Part shown: positions 1-7,329 of the stretch, piece by piece
Layout: every line of letters begins with the position of its first letter
Position numbering within the stretch: position 1 is the stretch's first letter
NCBI GenBank assembly: GCA_028283855.1
Contig: JAPWJX010000001.1
Location: 186,001 to 250,000 of the forward strand
Reading direction: 5' to 3'
DNA: 64,000 nt
Origin: Verrucomicrobium sp.
GTDB taxonomy: Bacteria; Verrucomicrobiota; Verrucomicrobiia; Methylacidiphilales; GAS474
Translations under genes and position numbers: made by a program
Notes under the pieces: model-generated
Database searches by the model: none
The model's input: only the letters and a program-made list of their open reading frames with translations
Told to the model about the DNA's origin: nothing

Positions 1-255
1 GCTCCTAGGGAAACCCCCGCCGCGATCTTCCGCCCCTCGGGATTCGTCGAGAGCGTCGGGGCCTTCGCGGAGCGCCTCGCCGATGAATTCGGCCGCCGGG
101 AGGGGAAGGCCTTCAGTGTCGACGCCTCCACCCAGTCCAGCCAGGAGGAGCCGCAGGACCGCCGCAACACGGAGAGCCTGCTGACCTCCGTCTATCCGTG
201 GGATGCCCAGGCTTTCTGGGACGCCTACCACGCGTTCTACTTCCGCCAGGGCTGA
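1..255 (+). CDS. C-terminal end of an unknown protein (truncated by window edge)
   Basis: An open frame runs from base 1 to a TGA at 253-255, giving the last 84 residues of a gene that starts before the window. The visible part is hydrophilic and acidic and ends in an aromatic-rich tail (WDAYHAFYFRQG). There is no membrane segment and no motif I recognise, so no function is proposed. It is followed after about 60 bases by a glycosyltransferase on the same strand, so the two may be co-transcribed. The frame has the strong G/C third-position bias of its neighbours, which supports it as real coding sequence. Confidence 0.6.
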   Translation, partial: APRETPAAIFRPSGFVESVGAFAERLADEFGRREGKAFSVDASTQSSQEEPQDRRNTESLLTSVYPWDAQAFWDAYHAFYFRQG

Positions 256-314
256 TTTGCCTTGGCGCATCCTGTGCGCGCCGGTAGCTTCGCTCGCATT
301 CGCGCCTTTTCCGG

Positions 315-1283
315 ATGACCGCCCGCAAAACCATCAGCCTCCTCCTGCCCGCCTACAACGAGGCGGCGAATCTCCCCGAGGTCTTCCGCCGCGTGGAGGC
401 CGTGGCCGCCGTCCTGCAGCCCCGGTATGACGTCGAATTCCTCCTCATGGACAATTGCAGCACCGACGGGACCTCCGCCCTCTGCCGGGAAAAGTGCGCG
501 CAGGACGACCGCTACCGCTACCTCCGCTATTCCCGCAACTTCGGCGCGGAGGCCTCCATGCTGGCGGGCCTCGACCACGCCCGCGGAGACGCCGCCGTCT
601 TCGTCTACACCGACCTGCAGGACCCGCCGGAGCTGATCCCGGAAATGGCGGCCAAGTGGGAGGAGGGCAACGAGGTCGTCTACGGCTTGGTCCGCCGCCG
701 CAACGACTACAGCCTCTTCAAGACCGTCGGGGCGAAGATCTACTACGGCCTCCTCCGCCGCCTGGCCGACATCGCCCTGCCGGAGAACGCCACCGATTTC
801 CGTCTGATGGATCGCAAGGTGCTCGACGCCCTGGGCCAGCTGCGGGAGCGGGACCGCTACCTGCGCGGCCTCGTCCATTGGGTCGGCTTCCGGCAGACCG
901 GCATCCCCTACGACCGCAGCCCCCGCGTCCACGGGGAGACCAAGTATCCCATCTGGACCAGCGTCAAGTTCGGCCTCAACGCCGTCTTCTGCTTCTCGTC
1001 CAAGCCCCTCCAGATCGCCACCTACCTGGGCTTCTTCTTCACCCTGCTTTCCGTCGCGCTCGGGTTCTTCTACCTGCTGCTCAAGCTGGCTCCGGCCCTC
1101 GGCCTGCCGCTGCCCGCCGACATCGCGCCGCCGCTCGGCGTCACCACCATCGTCCTCCTGATCCTCCTCAACCTGGGGCTCAACACCCTCTTCCTGGGCA
1201 TCGTCGGCCAATACCTGGCCCGCGTCTACAACCAGGGGAAGCAGCGGCCGCTCTACATCGTCGACGAAAAGATCGGCTTCTGA
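315..1283 (+). CDS. Family 2 glycosyltransferase, GtrB/DPM1-like, membrane anchored
   Basis: A 322-residue protein with an N-terminal GT-A fold: the nucleotide-binding start LLLPAYNEAANL, the DNCSTDGT segment (about residues 46-53), and a D-x-D-like YTDLQDPPEL motif (about 97-106) expected to bind the sugar nucleotide and metal. Two hydrophobic segments follow near residues 235-260 and 270-300, the layout of GtrB/polyisoprenyl-phosphate glycosyltransferases. Members of that family move a sugar from UDP- or GDP-sugar to a lipid phosphate at the inner membrane. The donor and acceptor cannot be read from sequence. The ATG at 315 precedes the conserved start closely and the length is typical. Confidence 0.88.
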   Translation: MTARKTISLLLPAYNEAANLPEVFRRVEAVAAVLQPRYDVEFLLMDNCSTDGTSALCREKCAQDDRYRYLRYSRNFGAEASMLAGLDHARGDAAVFVYTDLQDPPELIPEMAAKWEEGNEVVYGLVRRRNDYSLFKTVGAKIYYGLLRRLADIALPENATDFRLMDRKVLDALGQLRERDRYLRGLVHWVGFRQTGIPYDRSPRVHGETKYPIWTSVKFGLNAVFCFSSKPLQIATYLGFFFTLLSVALGFFYLLLKLAPALGLPLPADIAPPLGVTTIVLLILLNLGLNTLFLGIVGQYLARVYNQGKQRPLYIVDEKIGF

Positions 1284-1311
1284 CCGGGCCGGGGGTTCTC
1301 GGAAGGCCCGG
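1284..1311. other. GC-rich inverted repeat between glycosyltransferase and sugar porter
   Basis: A perfect 7-base inverted repeat, CCGGGCC at 1284-1290 and GGCCCGG at 1305-1311, encloses a 14-base loop just after the glycosyltransferase stop codon. There is no T run behind it, so it is not a standard intrinsic terminator. It could protect an RNA end or help a factor-dependent stop, or be chance in GC-rich DNA. Confidence 0.3.
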
Positions 1312-1330
1312 CGTCCCGCCCGCACCTTTT

Positions 1331-2668
1331 ATGAAACCCAACCGCGTCCTCATCGGCACCTGCCTCGTCGCCGCCCTTGGCGGAACCCTCTTCGGCTTCG
1401 ACACGGCCGTCATCTCCGGCGTGCAGGACGCGCTGCGGGACCTCTTCCATTTGGACGGCTTCCAGCAGGGGATGGTGACGGCGGTCGCCCTCGTCGGCAC
1501 GGTGCTGGGCGCGCTCATCGCGGCCAAGCCGGGCGACCTCTATGGCCGCCGCGATTCCCTGAAGGTGGCGGGCGTCTTCTACCTGGCCTGCGCCCTCGGC
1601 TGCGCCTTGGCGTGGAACCTGGCCTCCCTCGTCTTCTTCCGCTTCCTGGGCGGTGTGGCCGTCGGCGCCTCCTCCGTCCTGGGGCCGCTCTACCTGGCGG
1701 AGATCTCCCCCGCGCGGTGGCGCGGGCGGCTGGTCGGCTTCTTCCAGTTCAACGTCGTCTTCGGCATCCTCCTGGCCTTCCTGAGCAATTACCTCGTCGG
1801 CCTCGGGGATTTCGGCGCCCACGAATGGCGGTGGAAGCTGGGCGTGCAGGTCGTCCCGGCTTTCCTCTTCTTCGTCCTCCTCTGGCTCATCCCGCGCAGC
1901 CCGCGCTGGCTGGTCATGCGGGGGCACGACGCGGAGGCGCTCCACGTCCTGCGCCTCATCGGGGAGGAAGACCCGGAGCGGACGGTCGGGCGGATCCGCC
2001 GCTCCGTCCACCGGCAGCAGGGTTTCCAGACGGAGCCCCTTTTCCGTGCCCCGCACTGGAAGCCGGTCTTCCTGGCCGTCCTGGTCGCCTTCTTCAACCA
2101 GGCGGGCGGCATCAACGCGATTTTCTATTATCTGAACCCCATCTTCGCCATGGCGGGATTTTCCAAGGTCTCGGGCGACCTCCAGTCGGTCGCCGTCGGG
2201 GGGACCAATCTGATATTCACCGTGGTCGGCATGGCCTTGATCGATCGCGTCGGGCGGCGTCCGCTCCTTCTTTGGGGGACTTTGGGCTGCGGCCTTTGCC
2301 TGGCGGGAATCGCCGCGGTTTTCAGCGGTCCGGCGCGCCACGACTTGCTCGTTTGGCTCCTCGTCGGCTACATCGCCTGCCACGCCTTCGGGCAGGGGGC
2401 CGTGGTCTGGGTCTATATCTCGGAGGTTTTCCCCAACGCCGTCCGGGCCAAGGGCCAGACCCTGGGCGGGACGACCCACTGGGTCATGGCGGCGCTCATT
2501 TCCTGGGGATTCCCGGTTTTCGCCAGGCCCGCCGGCACGCCCGGGGCGGGGCTGCCTTTTGCGGTGTTTGCCCTGATGATGATCGTCCAGATCGTCGTGG
2601 TCTGGCGTTTCTTCCCGGAGACGAAGGGGACCTCCCTGGAAGAGGTGGAGGAAGTGACGGCCGCCTGA
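1331..2668 (+). CDS. MFS transporter, sugar porter family
   Basis: A 445-residue, 12-helix major facilitator protein. Diagnostic sugar-porter motifs are visible: GGTLFGFDTAVISG in helix 1, GDLYGRRDSLK in the first cytoplasmic loop, a PRSPRWLV motif before the central loop, DRVGRRPLLL in the second half, and PETKGTSLEEVE at the C-terminus. Such proteins carry hexoses or pentoses across the inner membrane, usually with protons; the substrate is not predictable here. The first ATG of the transporter reading is at 1331; the frame stays open upstream but that part is a shadow of the glycosyltransferase gene. It converges on the arsR-type gene with only 7 bases between the stops. Confidence 0.92.
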   Translation: MKPNRVLIGTCLVAALGGTLFGFDTAVISGVQDALRDLFHLDGFQQGMVTAVALVGTVLGALIAAKPGDLYGRRDSLKVAGVFYLACALGCALAWNLASLVFFRFLGGVAVGASSVLGPLYLAEISPARWRGRLVGFFQFNVVFGILLAFLSNYLVGLGDFGAHEWRWKLGVQVVPAFLFFVLLWLIPRSPRWLVMRGHDAEALHVLRLIGEEDPERTVGRIRRSVHRQQGFQTEPLFRAPHWKPVFLAVLVAFFNQAGGINAIFYYLNPIFAMAGFSKVSGDLQSVAVGGTNLIFTVVGMALIDRVGRRPLLLWGTLGCGLCLAGIAAVFSGPARHDLLVWLLVGYIACHAFGQGAVVWVYISEVFPNAVRAKGQTLGGTTHWVMAALISWGFPVFARPAGTPGAGLPFAVFALMMIVQIVVVWRFFPETKGTSLEEVEEVTAA

Positions 2669-2675
2669 GGCGGTC

Positions 2676-2990
2676 CTACTTCTTCGCCTCTTTTTGGTAG
2701 GCCTTGATGATCGACTTGAGCAGGCCGGGGAAGCGGGCTTCCAGCTCCTCGCAGCGGATGCGGCTGGCCAGCTCCACGCCCTTGCGCTCGCTGAAGATGA
2801 TGCCCGCCTCCCGCAGGATCTGGTAATGCTGGGAGCAGGTCGACTTGGGCAGGGAAAGCTTGGCCCGGCTCATCGTCTGGACGCAGTTCACCCCGCACTT
2901 CTTCTTCTCCTTCAGAAGCTCGGCGACGATGGCGATGCGGACGGGATCGGAGAGGGCATGGAGGAGGCCCGCCACCGTCACGCTTTCCAT
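2676..2990 (-). CDS. ArsR-family winged-helix regulator
   Basis: About 104 residues from the ATG at 2990. The N-terminal half LLHALSDPVRIAIVAELL matches the start of ArsR/SmtB winged helices, and KSTCSQHYQILREAGI is the recognition-helix region (S-x-H-x-x-x-L-R-x-A-G). Two cysteines (CGVNC) sit between, a possible sensor for metal or electrophile, though not the canonical ELCVCD metal box. It is divergent from an old-yellow-enzyme reductase. A TTG at 3005 could add five residues, but a sigma-70-like promoter (-10 at 3027-3022) makes the ATG more natural. It probably controls itself and the reductase. Confidence 0.85.
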   Translation of the reverse strand: MESVTVAGLLHALSDPVRIAIVAELLKEKKKCGVNCVQTMSRAKLSLPKSTCSQHYQILREAGIIFSERKGVELASRIRCEELEARFPGLLKSIIKAYQKEAKK

Positions 2991-3021
2991 TCGGGGGTGT
3001 TGCAATGGTCTTATGCTTAGG

Positions 3022-3050
3022 AAGATAATTCAAATGACTTGCGTTATCAA
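3022..3050 (-). promoter_or_regulatory. Sigma-70-like promoter of the arsR-type gene
   Basis: Read on the minus strand, TTGATA (3050-3045) and TATCTT (3027-3022) are separated by exactly 17 bases. A transcript would start near 3015, about 25 bases before the chosen ATG. The element lies in the 97-base gap between the divergent regulator and reductase genes. Confidence 0.5.
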
Positions 3051-3058
3051 TAGTTCTG

Positions 3059-3079
3059 TTGTTCGTTAAACAAGAACAA
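3059..3079. promoter_or_regulatory. Inverted repeat, candidate operator upstream of the OYE reductase
   Basis: TTGTTC (3059-3064) and GAACAA (3074-3079) form a perfect 6-base inverted repeat with a 9-base spacer, ending 8 bases before the reductase ATG. ArsR-type repressors bind symmetric sites in just this place between divergent genes. The pairing with this regulator is inference. Confidence 0.45.
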
Positions 3080-3087
3080 GAATACCT

Positions 3088-4143
3088 ATGCCCTCCCTCT
3101 ACGATCCCCTCCAGCTCGGCGACTTCCGCGTCTCCAACCGCGTTTTTATGGCTCCGCTCACCCGCTGCCGCGCCTCCACGGGCCGGGTGCCCAACGCCCT
3201 CATGGCCCAGTATTACGCCCAGCGGGCTTCCGCCGGGCTGATCCTTTCGGAAGCCACCTCGGTCGATCCGATCGGCGTCGGCTATCCGGATACTCCCGGC
3301 CTCTGGTCAGCGGAGCAGGTGGAAGGGTGGAAGCTGGTGACCCGCGCCGTCCACGCCGCGGGCGGGGTCATCCTGGCCCAGCTCTGGCACGTGGGCCGCA
3401 TTTCCGATCCTCTCTACCTGAACGGGGAGCTGCCCGTGGCCCCCAGCGCCGTCCGGCCGGAAGGCCACGTCAGCCTGGTGCGGCCGATCAAGGAATTCGT
3501 CACCCCCCGCGCCCTGGGGCGGGAGGAAATCCCCGGCATCGTCGGGGCCTACCGCAAGGCGGCCCAGCACGCCCAGGAAGCCGGGTTCGACGGCGTCGAG
3601 CTGCACGGGGCCAACGGCTACCTCCTGGACCAGTTCCTGCAGGACAAGACCAACCGGCGCACGGACGACTACGGCGGCCCGGTCGAAAACCGCGCCCGCC
3701 TCATGCTGGAGGCGGTCGACGCCGCCGTCTCCGTCTGGGGGCCGGGCCGCGTCGGCCTGCATCTGGCTCCCCGCCGGGATGCGCATGACATGGGGGATTC
3801 CGATCCCGCCGCCACCTTCGGCTACGTCGCCCGGGAAATGGGGAAGCGGAAGATCGCCTTTCTCTGCGCCCGGGAAAAGACCGGCCCGGACAGCTTGGGG
3901 CCGCTTTTGAAGAAGGAATTCGGCGGCGCCTACGTGGCCAACGAGGCCTTCAGCCGGGAAGAGGCGGAGAAGATCGTCGCCTCCGGCACGGCGGACGCCG
4001 TCGCCTTCGGCAAGCTCTTCATCGCCAATCCCGACCTGCCGCGCCGCTTCCGGGAGAAGACCCCGCTCAACACGCCGAACGCGGACACCTTCTACCAATA
4101 CAGCCACCCGGAAGAGGGCTACACGGACTACCAGTCCTTGTAA
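3088..4143 (+). CDS. Old yellow enzyme (alkene reductase, NemA-like)
   Basis: A 351-residue FMN-dependent TIM-barrel oxidoreductase. Visible family marks are the start LGDFRVSNRVFMAPLTRCRA, the AQLWHVGR segment, and HGANGYLLDQFLQD, where the His and Asn (about residues 173 and 176) bind the substrate oxygen. The C-terminal part carries DAVAFGKLFIANPDLPRR, the phosphate-binding end of the barrel. Enzymes of this type reduce activated C=C bonds or nitro compounds with NADPH and are often induced by electrophiles such as N-ethylmaleimide. The divergent arsR-type regulator suggests electrophile- or redox-triggered control. Confidence 0.92.
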   Translation: MPSLYDPLQLGDFRVSNRVFMAPLTRCRASTGRVPNALMAQYYAQRASAGLILSEATSVDPIGVGYPDTPGLWSAEQVEGWKLVTRAVHAAGGVILAQLWHVGRISDPLYLNGELPVAPSAVRPEGHVSLVRPIKEFVTPRALGREEIPGIVGAYRKAAQHAQEAGFDGVELHGANGYLLDQFLQDKTNRRTDDYGGPVENRARLMLEAVDAAVSVWGPGRVGLHLAPRRDAHDMGDSDPAATFGYVAREMGKRKIAFLCAREKTGPDSLGPLLKKEFGGAYVANEAFSREEAEKIVASGTADAVAFGKLFIANPDLPRRFREKTPLNTPNADTFYQYSHPEEGYTDYQSL

Positions 4144-4152
4144 TAGCCCCGT

Positions 4153-5001
4153 TCAGGTCCGCACCTTGACGATGACGGAGAGGCCGGCGCGCAGCCGGTC
4201 CTCGTAACCCTTCGTCGACTCGGCGTCGAAGCGGATTTTCACCGGCACGCGCTGGACGATCTTCGTGAAGTTCCCCGTCGAGTTGTCGGCGGGGAGCAGG
4301 GCGAATTGGTTGCCGCTGGCCGGGGAAAAGCTGTCCACCACGCCGGTGAAGGTGTGGCCGGGGATGGCGTCGATGGTCATCTTCACCTTCTGGCCCGCGC
4401 GCATGTGGGCCAGCTGCGTCTCCTTGAAGTTGGCCACCACCCACAGGTCCGGCTCCACCACGGCCAGGAGCGTCTGCCCGGCCTCGATGTGGAGGCCCAC
4501 CTCCACGTTCTTCCGGCCCACCCGGCCGGAGGCCGGGGCGCGGACAGTCGTGTAGTCCTTCTGCAGCTGGGCCCAGGTCAGCTGGGCCTGCGCCGTTTCC
4601 AAAGTGCTCTTGTCCTGCTCCCATTCCTCCTTGGAGACGGCCTCTCCCTCCAGCAGGGACTTGTCCCGCTCAAAGTTGAGGCGGGCGCGCTCCTCCTCCC
4701 CCTTGCGCTGGCGCAGGGTGGCGTCGTATTCGGCGGGGTCGATTTTCACCAGCTCCTGTCCTTCCTGCACCAGCTCGTTGTCGTCCACCTTCACCTCCTG
4801 CACCGTGCCGCTGATGCGGGCGGAGACGTAGTGGACGTGGCCGGTCACGTAGGCGTCGTCCGTCTCCTCATGGAGGAAGAGATCGAGGGCCCAGACCAGG
4901 ACCGCCGCGCCGGCGACCGCCCCCAGGACGATGAGGATCTTCCGGCGGCGCTCCGGCGGCAGCTTCTGCCAGGCGTTTTGTTTCTTGGGAACGGATGTCA
5001 T
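4153..5001 (-). CDS. emrA: HlyD/EmrA-type membrane fusion protein
   Basis: A 282-residue periplasmic adaptor. One N-terminal membrane helix (about residues 22-44) is followed by the lipoyl-like half motif YVSARISGTVQEVKVDDNE, an alpha-helical hairpin rich in Glu/Arg/Gln (about 90-150), the second half APASGRVGRKNVEVG and a beta-barrel part ending GLSVIVKVRT. It would link the inner-membrane EmrB pump to an outer-membrane channel. It lies one base after emrB, so the two are translated together. No outer-membrane TolC gene is in the operon, so it must use one encoded elsewhere. Confidence 0.9.
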   Translation of the reverse strand: MTSVPKKQNAWQKLPPERRRKILIVLGAVAGAAVLVWALDLFLHEETDDAYVTGHVHYVSARISGTVQEVKVDDNELVQEGQELVKIDPAEYDATLRQRKGEEERARLNFERDKSLLEGEAVSKEEWEQDKSTLETAQAQLTWAQLQKDYTTVRAPASGRVGRKNVEVGLHIEAGQTLLAVVEPDLWVVANFKETQLAHMRAGQKVKMTIDAIPGHTFTGVVDSFSPASGNQFALLPADNSTGNFTKIVQRVPVKIRFDAESTKGYEDRLRAGLSVIVKVRT

Positions 5002-5002
5002 A

Positions 5003-6619
5003 TCAATGGACTTCGGCCTCCACGTTTTGGTTCTTGCCGCCCCGGCTCAGGAGGGCGAGCAGGGGAAGGGTGATGATGAAAAGGAATCCGACGGCGTGAA
5101 AGATGTCGATGTAGCTGAGCAGCCCCGCCTGGAGGTTCACGGAGCGGTCGATGGCCGCCAAGGCCTGCTGCTGGGCCATGACGGGGTCCCCGGTGTTGGA
5201 GTGGAAGAGGGAGAGGCTGGAATTGAGCCGCCCGGCGTAGTCCGGGTTCAGCTCGCTGACGTGGTAGACCAGCTGGGAGCGGTGGACCATCTCCCGCTTG
5301 GAAACTAGCGTCGTGATGAAGGCGATGCCGATCGATCCTCCCAGCTGCCGGGTCAGGCTGAAGAAGCCCGCGGCGGCCGGGATGTCATTTTTCGGCAGGG
5401 CGCCGAGGGTGGCGATGGAAAGCGGCAGGAACATGAGGACGCTGCCCAAGCCGCGGAAGATGAGCGGCCAGAAGAACTGATCCTCGCCGGTGTCCGGATT
5501 CAGGTTGGCCAGGGAGAACATGACCAGGGCGGTCATGAGGCCGCCGATGCCGATGGTGGCGCGGGGGTCGAGCACCTTGGAGAGGCGCGCCGCTATAATC
5601 ATTCCGGCGGCGGAGGCGATCGCCCCCGGGATGAGCATGACGCCCGTCTTGGTGGCGGTAAAATTGAGGACTCCCTGGGCAAAGATGGGGACGACGAAAA
5701 GGGTGCCGTAGAGCCCCATCCCCAACAGGACGGAAAAGAGGCTGCCCGCCGCCAGGGAGCGGTGGCGCAGCACCCGCAGGTCGACCGCCGGGTGAGGGGT
5801 GTGGAACTCATGCCACACGAAGAGGAGCAGCGCTGTGACGGAGAAGAACGACATGGAGCGGATAAAGTCGGAGGAGAACCAGTCCTCCTGCTGGCCCTGC
5901 TCCAGCACGGCCTGGAGGCAGCCCAGGCCCACGGCCAATAGGCCGATGCCGAGCCAGTCCACGTCGGCCGTATGGGCGGGGTGTTCCGTGTCCACCTCGT
6001 CATGCGGCATGAAGGTGGAGATCATCCACACCGCCAGGATGCCGAAGGGGATGTTGATGAAGAAAATCCAGCGCCAGTTCAGGTTGTCCGTCAGGAATCC
6101 CCCCAGCGCGGGCCCGATGGCGGGCCCGGCGATGACCCCCATGCCGAAGACGGAGCTGGCCACCGCCTGCTCGGAAGGGGGGAACGTCTCGAAGAGGATC
6201 GCCTGCGCCTTGGCCAAAAGGCCGCCGCCGCCCAGGCCTTGGAAGACGCGGGCGATGATGAGGGTGGCCAGGTTCGTCGCCAGGCCGCAGGCCACGGAGG
6301 CGATGGTGAAGGCGACGAGGGAGAAGAGGAAATACTGCTTCTTGCCGAAGCGCTGGCCCAGCCAGGCGCTTAAGGGGATGACGATGACGTTGGCCATGGA
6401 GTAGCCGGTGGAGACCCAGCCGATCTCCGAAAGAGTGGCCCCCAGGTTTCCCTGCATGTAGGGCATGGCCACGTTGACGATGCTGGTGTCGATAATCTCC
6501 AGCATGGCGCCGAAGGAGGCAGAGAGGAGGATGGCCCACTTCAGCCAGCCCCCGGCGGCGGCGCGGCGGGCCAGGGCCCCCGGCAGGCGGTGCTCCGCGA
6601 TGGCCGCGGCCCCGCTCAC
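5003..6619 (-). CDS. emrB: EmrB-type MFS drug exporter (DHA2 family, 14 helices)
   Basis: A 538-residue transporter with the DHA2 signature: SFGAMLEIIDTSIVNVAMPYM in and after helix 1 (the Asp is the conserved D of motif D1), PLSAWLGQRFGKK as motif A, and VFQGLGGGGLL plus GVIAGPAIGPALGGFL as the antiporter motif C. These proteins exchange protons for hydrophobic toxins. The start overlaps the stop of the tetR-type gene (ATGA), and emrA follows by one base, giving a tetR-emrB-emrA operon. Substrate is unknown. Confidence 0.93.
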   Translation of the reverse strand: MSGAAAIAEHRLPGALARRAAAGGWLKWAILLSASFGAMLEIIDTSIVNVAMPYMQGNLGATLSEIGWVSTGYSMANVIVIPLSAWLGQRFGKKQYFLFSLVAFTIASVACGLATNLATLIIARVFQGLGGGGLLAKAQAILFETFPPSEQAVASSVFGMGVIAGPAIGPALGGFLTDNLNWRWIFFINIPFGILAVWMISTFMPHDEVDTEHPAHTADVDWLGIGLLAVGLGCLQAVLEQGQQEDWFSSDFIRSMSFFSVTALLLFVWHEFHTPHPAVDLRVLRHRSLAAGSLFSVLLGMGLYGTLFVVPIFAQGVLNFTATKTGVMLIPGAIASAAGMIIAARLSKVLDPRATIGIGGLMTALVMFSLANLNPDTGEDQFFWPLIFRGLGSVLMFLPLSIATLGALPKNDIPAAAGFFSLTRQLGGSIGIAFITTLVSKREMVHRSQLVYHVSELNPDYAGRLNSSLSLFHSNTGDPVMAQQQALAAIDRSVNLQAGLLSYIDIFHAVGFLFIITLPLLALLSRGGKNQNVEAEVH

Positions 6620-7212
6620 GGGCGGACCCCCCGGATGAGGACGTCGATGCGCAGCTTGTCATAAGCCGCCTGGCTGTAGCCGCGCTTGCCGATGCAGGGC
6701 TTGATCGTCTCCGCCAGGAGGAGGCCGGAAAAGAGGTCGAGGAAGGCGGCGCAGTCGACGTCCCGGCGGATCTCCCCGCGGGCCTGGCGGCGCTTCACGT
6801 AGGCCAGGAAATCGGCCTTGAGGGGGGCGGCGGCCTCCTCGATCACCTGGCGGAGCGTGCCCGGCTGGCGATTGTACTCGGCCAGGAGAGTGCGGATCAG
6901 GTCGGCGGAGTTTTTCTGGCTTTTCCGGTAGTGCGCCGCGTAGCGGGAAAGCATCTCCTCCAGCGGCACGTCCTCCGCCTCGGCCCAGTCGATGATCTGC
7001 CTCCGCCCTTTCAGAAAGCCCAGGAGCACCGCCTCGAAGAGGGCCTGCTTCGTGCGGAAATGGCGGAAGAGCGTCACCTCGTTCACCTGCGCGCGGCGGG
7101 CGATTTCCTGCGTGGTGGCTCCCGTCCAGCCGGCCTGGGCCAGGACTTCCCGGGCGGCCAGGAGGATGCGGGCGCGGGTGTCGCCCTTGGCTTTCGTCGT
7201 GGAGGTGCTCAT
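6616..7212 (-). CDS. TetR-family regulator of the emrBA operon
   Basis: About 198 residues. The N-terminus has the TetR DNA-binding fold: ARILLAAREVLAQAGWTGAT, then TQEIARRAQVNEVTLFRHFR as the helix-turn-helix with the usual tyrosine replaced by phenylalanine, then TKQALFEAVL. The C-terminal ligand domain is helical and unlike any I can name. I chose the ATG at 7212 over the one at 7230 because 7230 lies inside the inferred -10 element. A palindrome overlaps the start, so it should repress its own operon until an inducer, likely a pump substrate, binds. Confidence 0.88.
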   Translation of the reverse strand: MSTSTTKAKGDTRARILLAAREVLAQAGWTGATTQEIARRAQVNEVTLFRHFRTKQALFEAVLLGFLKGRRQIIDWAEAEDVPLEEMLSRYAAHYRKSQKNSADLIRTLLAEYNRQPGTLRQVIEEAAAPLKADFLAYVKRRQARGEIRRDVDCAAFLDLFSGLLLAETIKPCIGKRGYSQAAYDKLRIDVLIRGVRP

Positions 7213-7258
7213 GTAAGTAATCACTTGCATGCTAATCCGCCTTTTCCCCGGACGTCAA
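7212..7258 (-). promoter_or_regulatory. tetR-emrBA promoter with overlapping palindromic operator
   Basis: On the minus strand TTGACG (7258-7253) and TAGCAT (7234-7229) are 18 bases apart. Directly after the -10 element, 7229-7212 form the imperfect palindrome TGCAAGTGATTACTTACA: TGnAAGT and its mirror around a central AT pair. A repressor bound here would cover the transcription start and the start codon. This is a textbook place for TetR autoregulation, and the predicted leader is only about 10 bases. Confidence 0.6.
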
Positions 7259-7275
7259 GGGGGGGATGGTTTATG

Positions 7276-7301
7276 TAGCTATGGCTAACTTTGTCTTGAC
7301 A
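7276..7301 (+). promoter_or_regulatory. MntR-box-like palindrome and -35 element of the Nramp gene
   Basis: TAGC at 7276-7279 and GCTA at 7284-7287 form a short palindrome whose surroundings (ATGTAGCTATGGCTAAC) resemble enterobacterial MntR boxes such as AACATAGC...GCTATGTT. A good -35 hexamer TTGACA follows at 7296-7301; I see no strong -10 at 17 bases. Manganese control of the downstream Nramp gene is therefore plausible but unproven, and no mntR gene is in view. Confidence 0.4.
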
Positions 7302-7329
7302 CACTAATTAGCTGCTTTATGTCCGGTGG

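Noticed and set aside
6616-7230. Start of the TetR gene at the ATG at 7230
   Set aside because: That codon falls inside the inferred -10 element, and the operator palindrome would become coding; 7212 is preferred.
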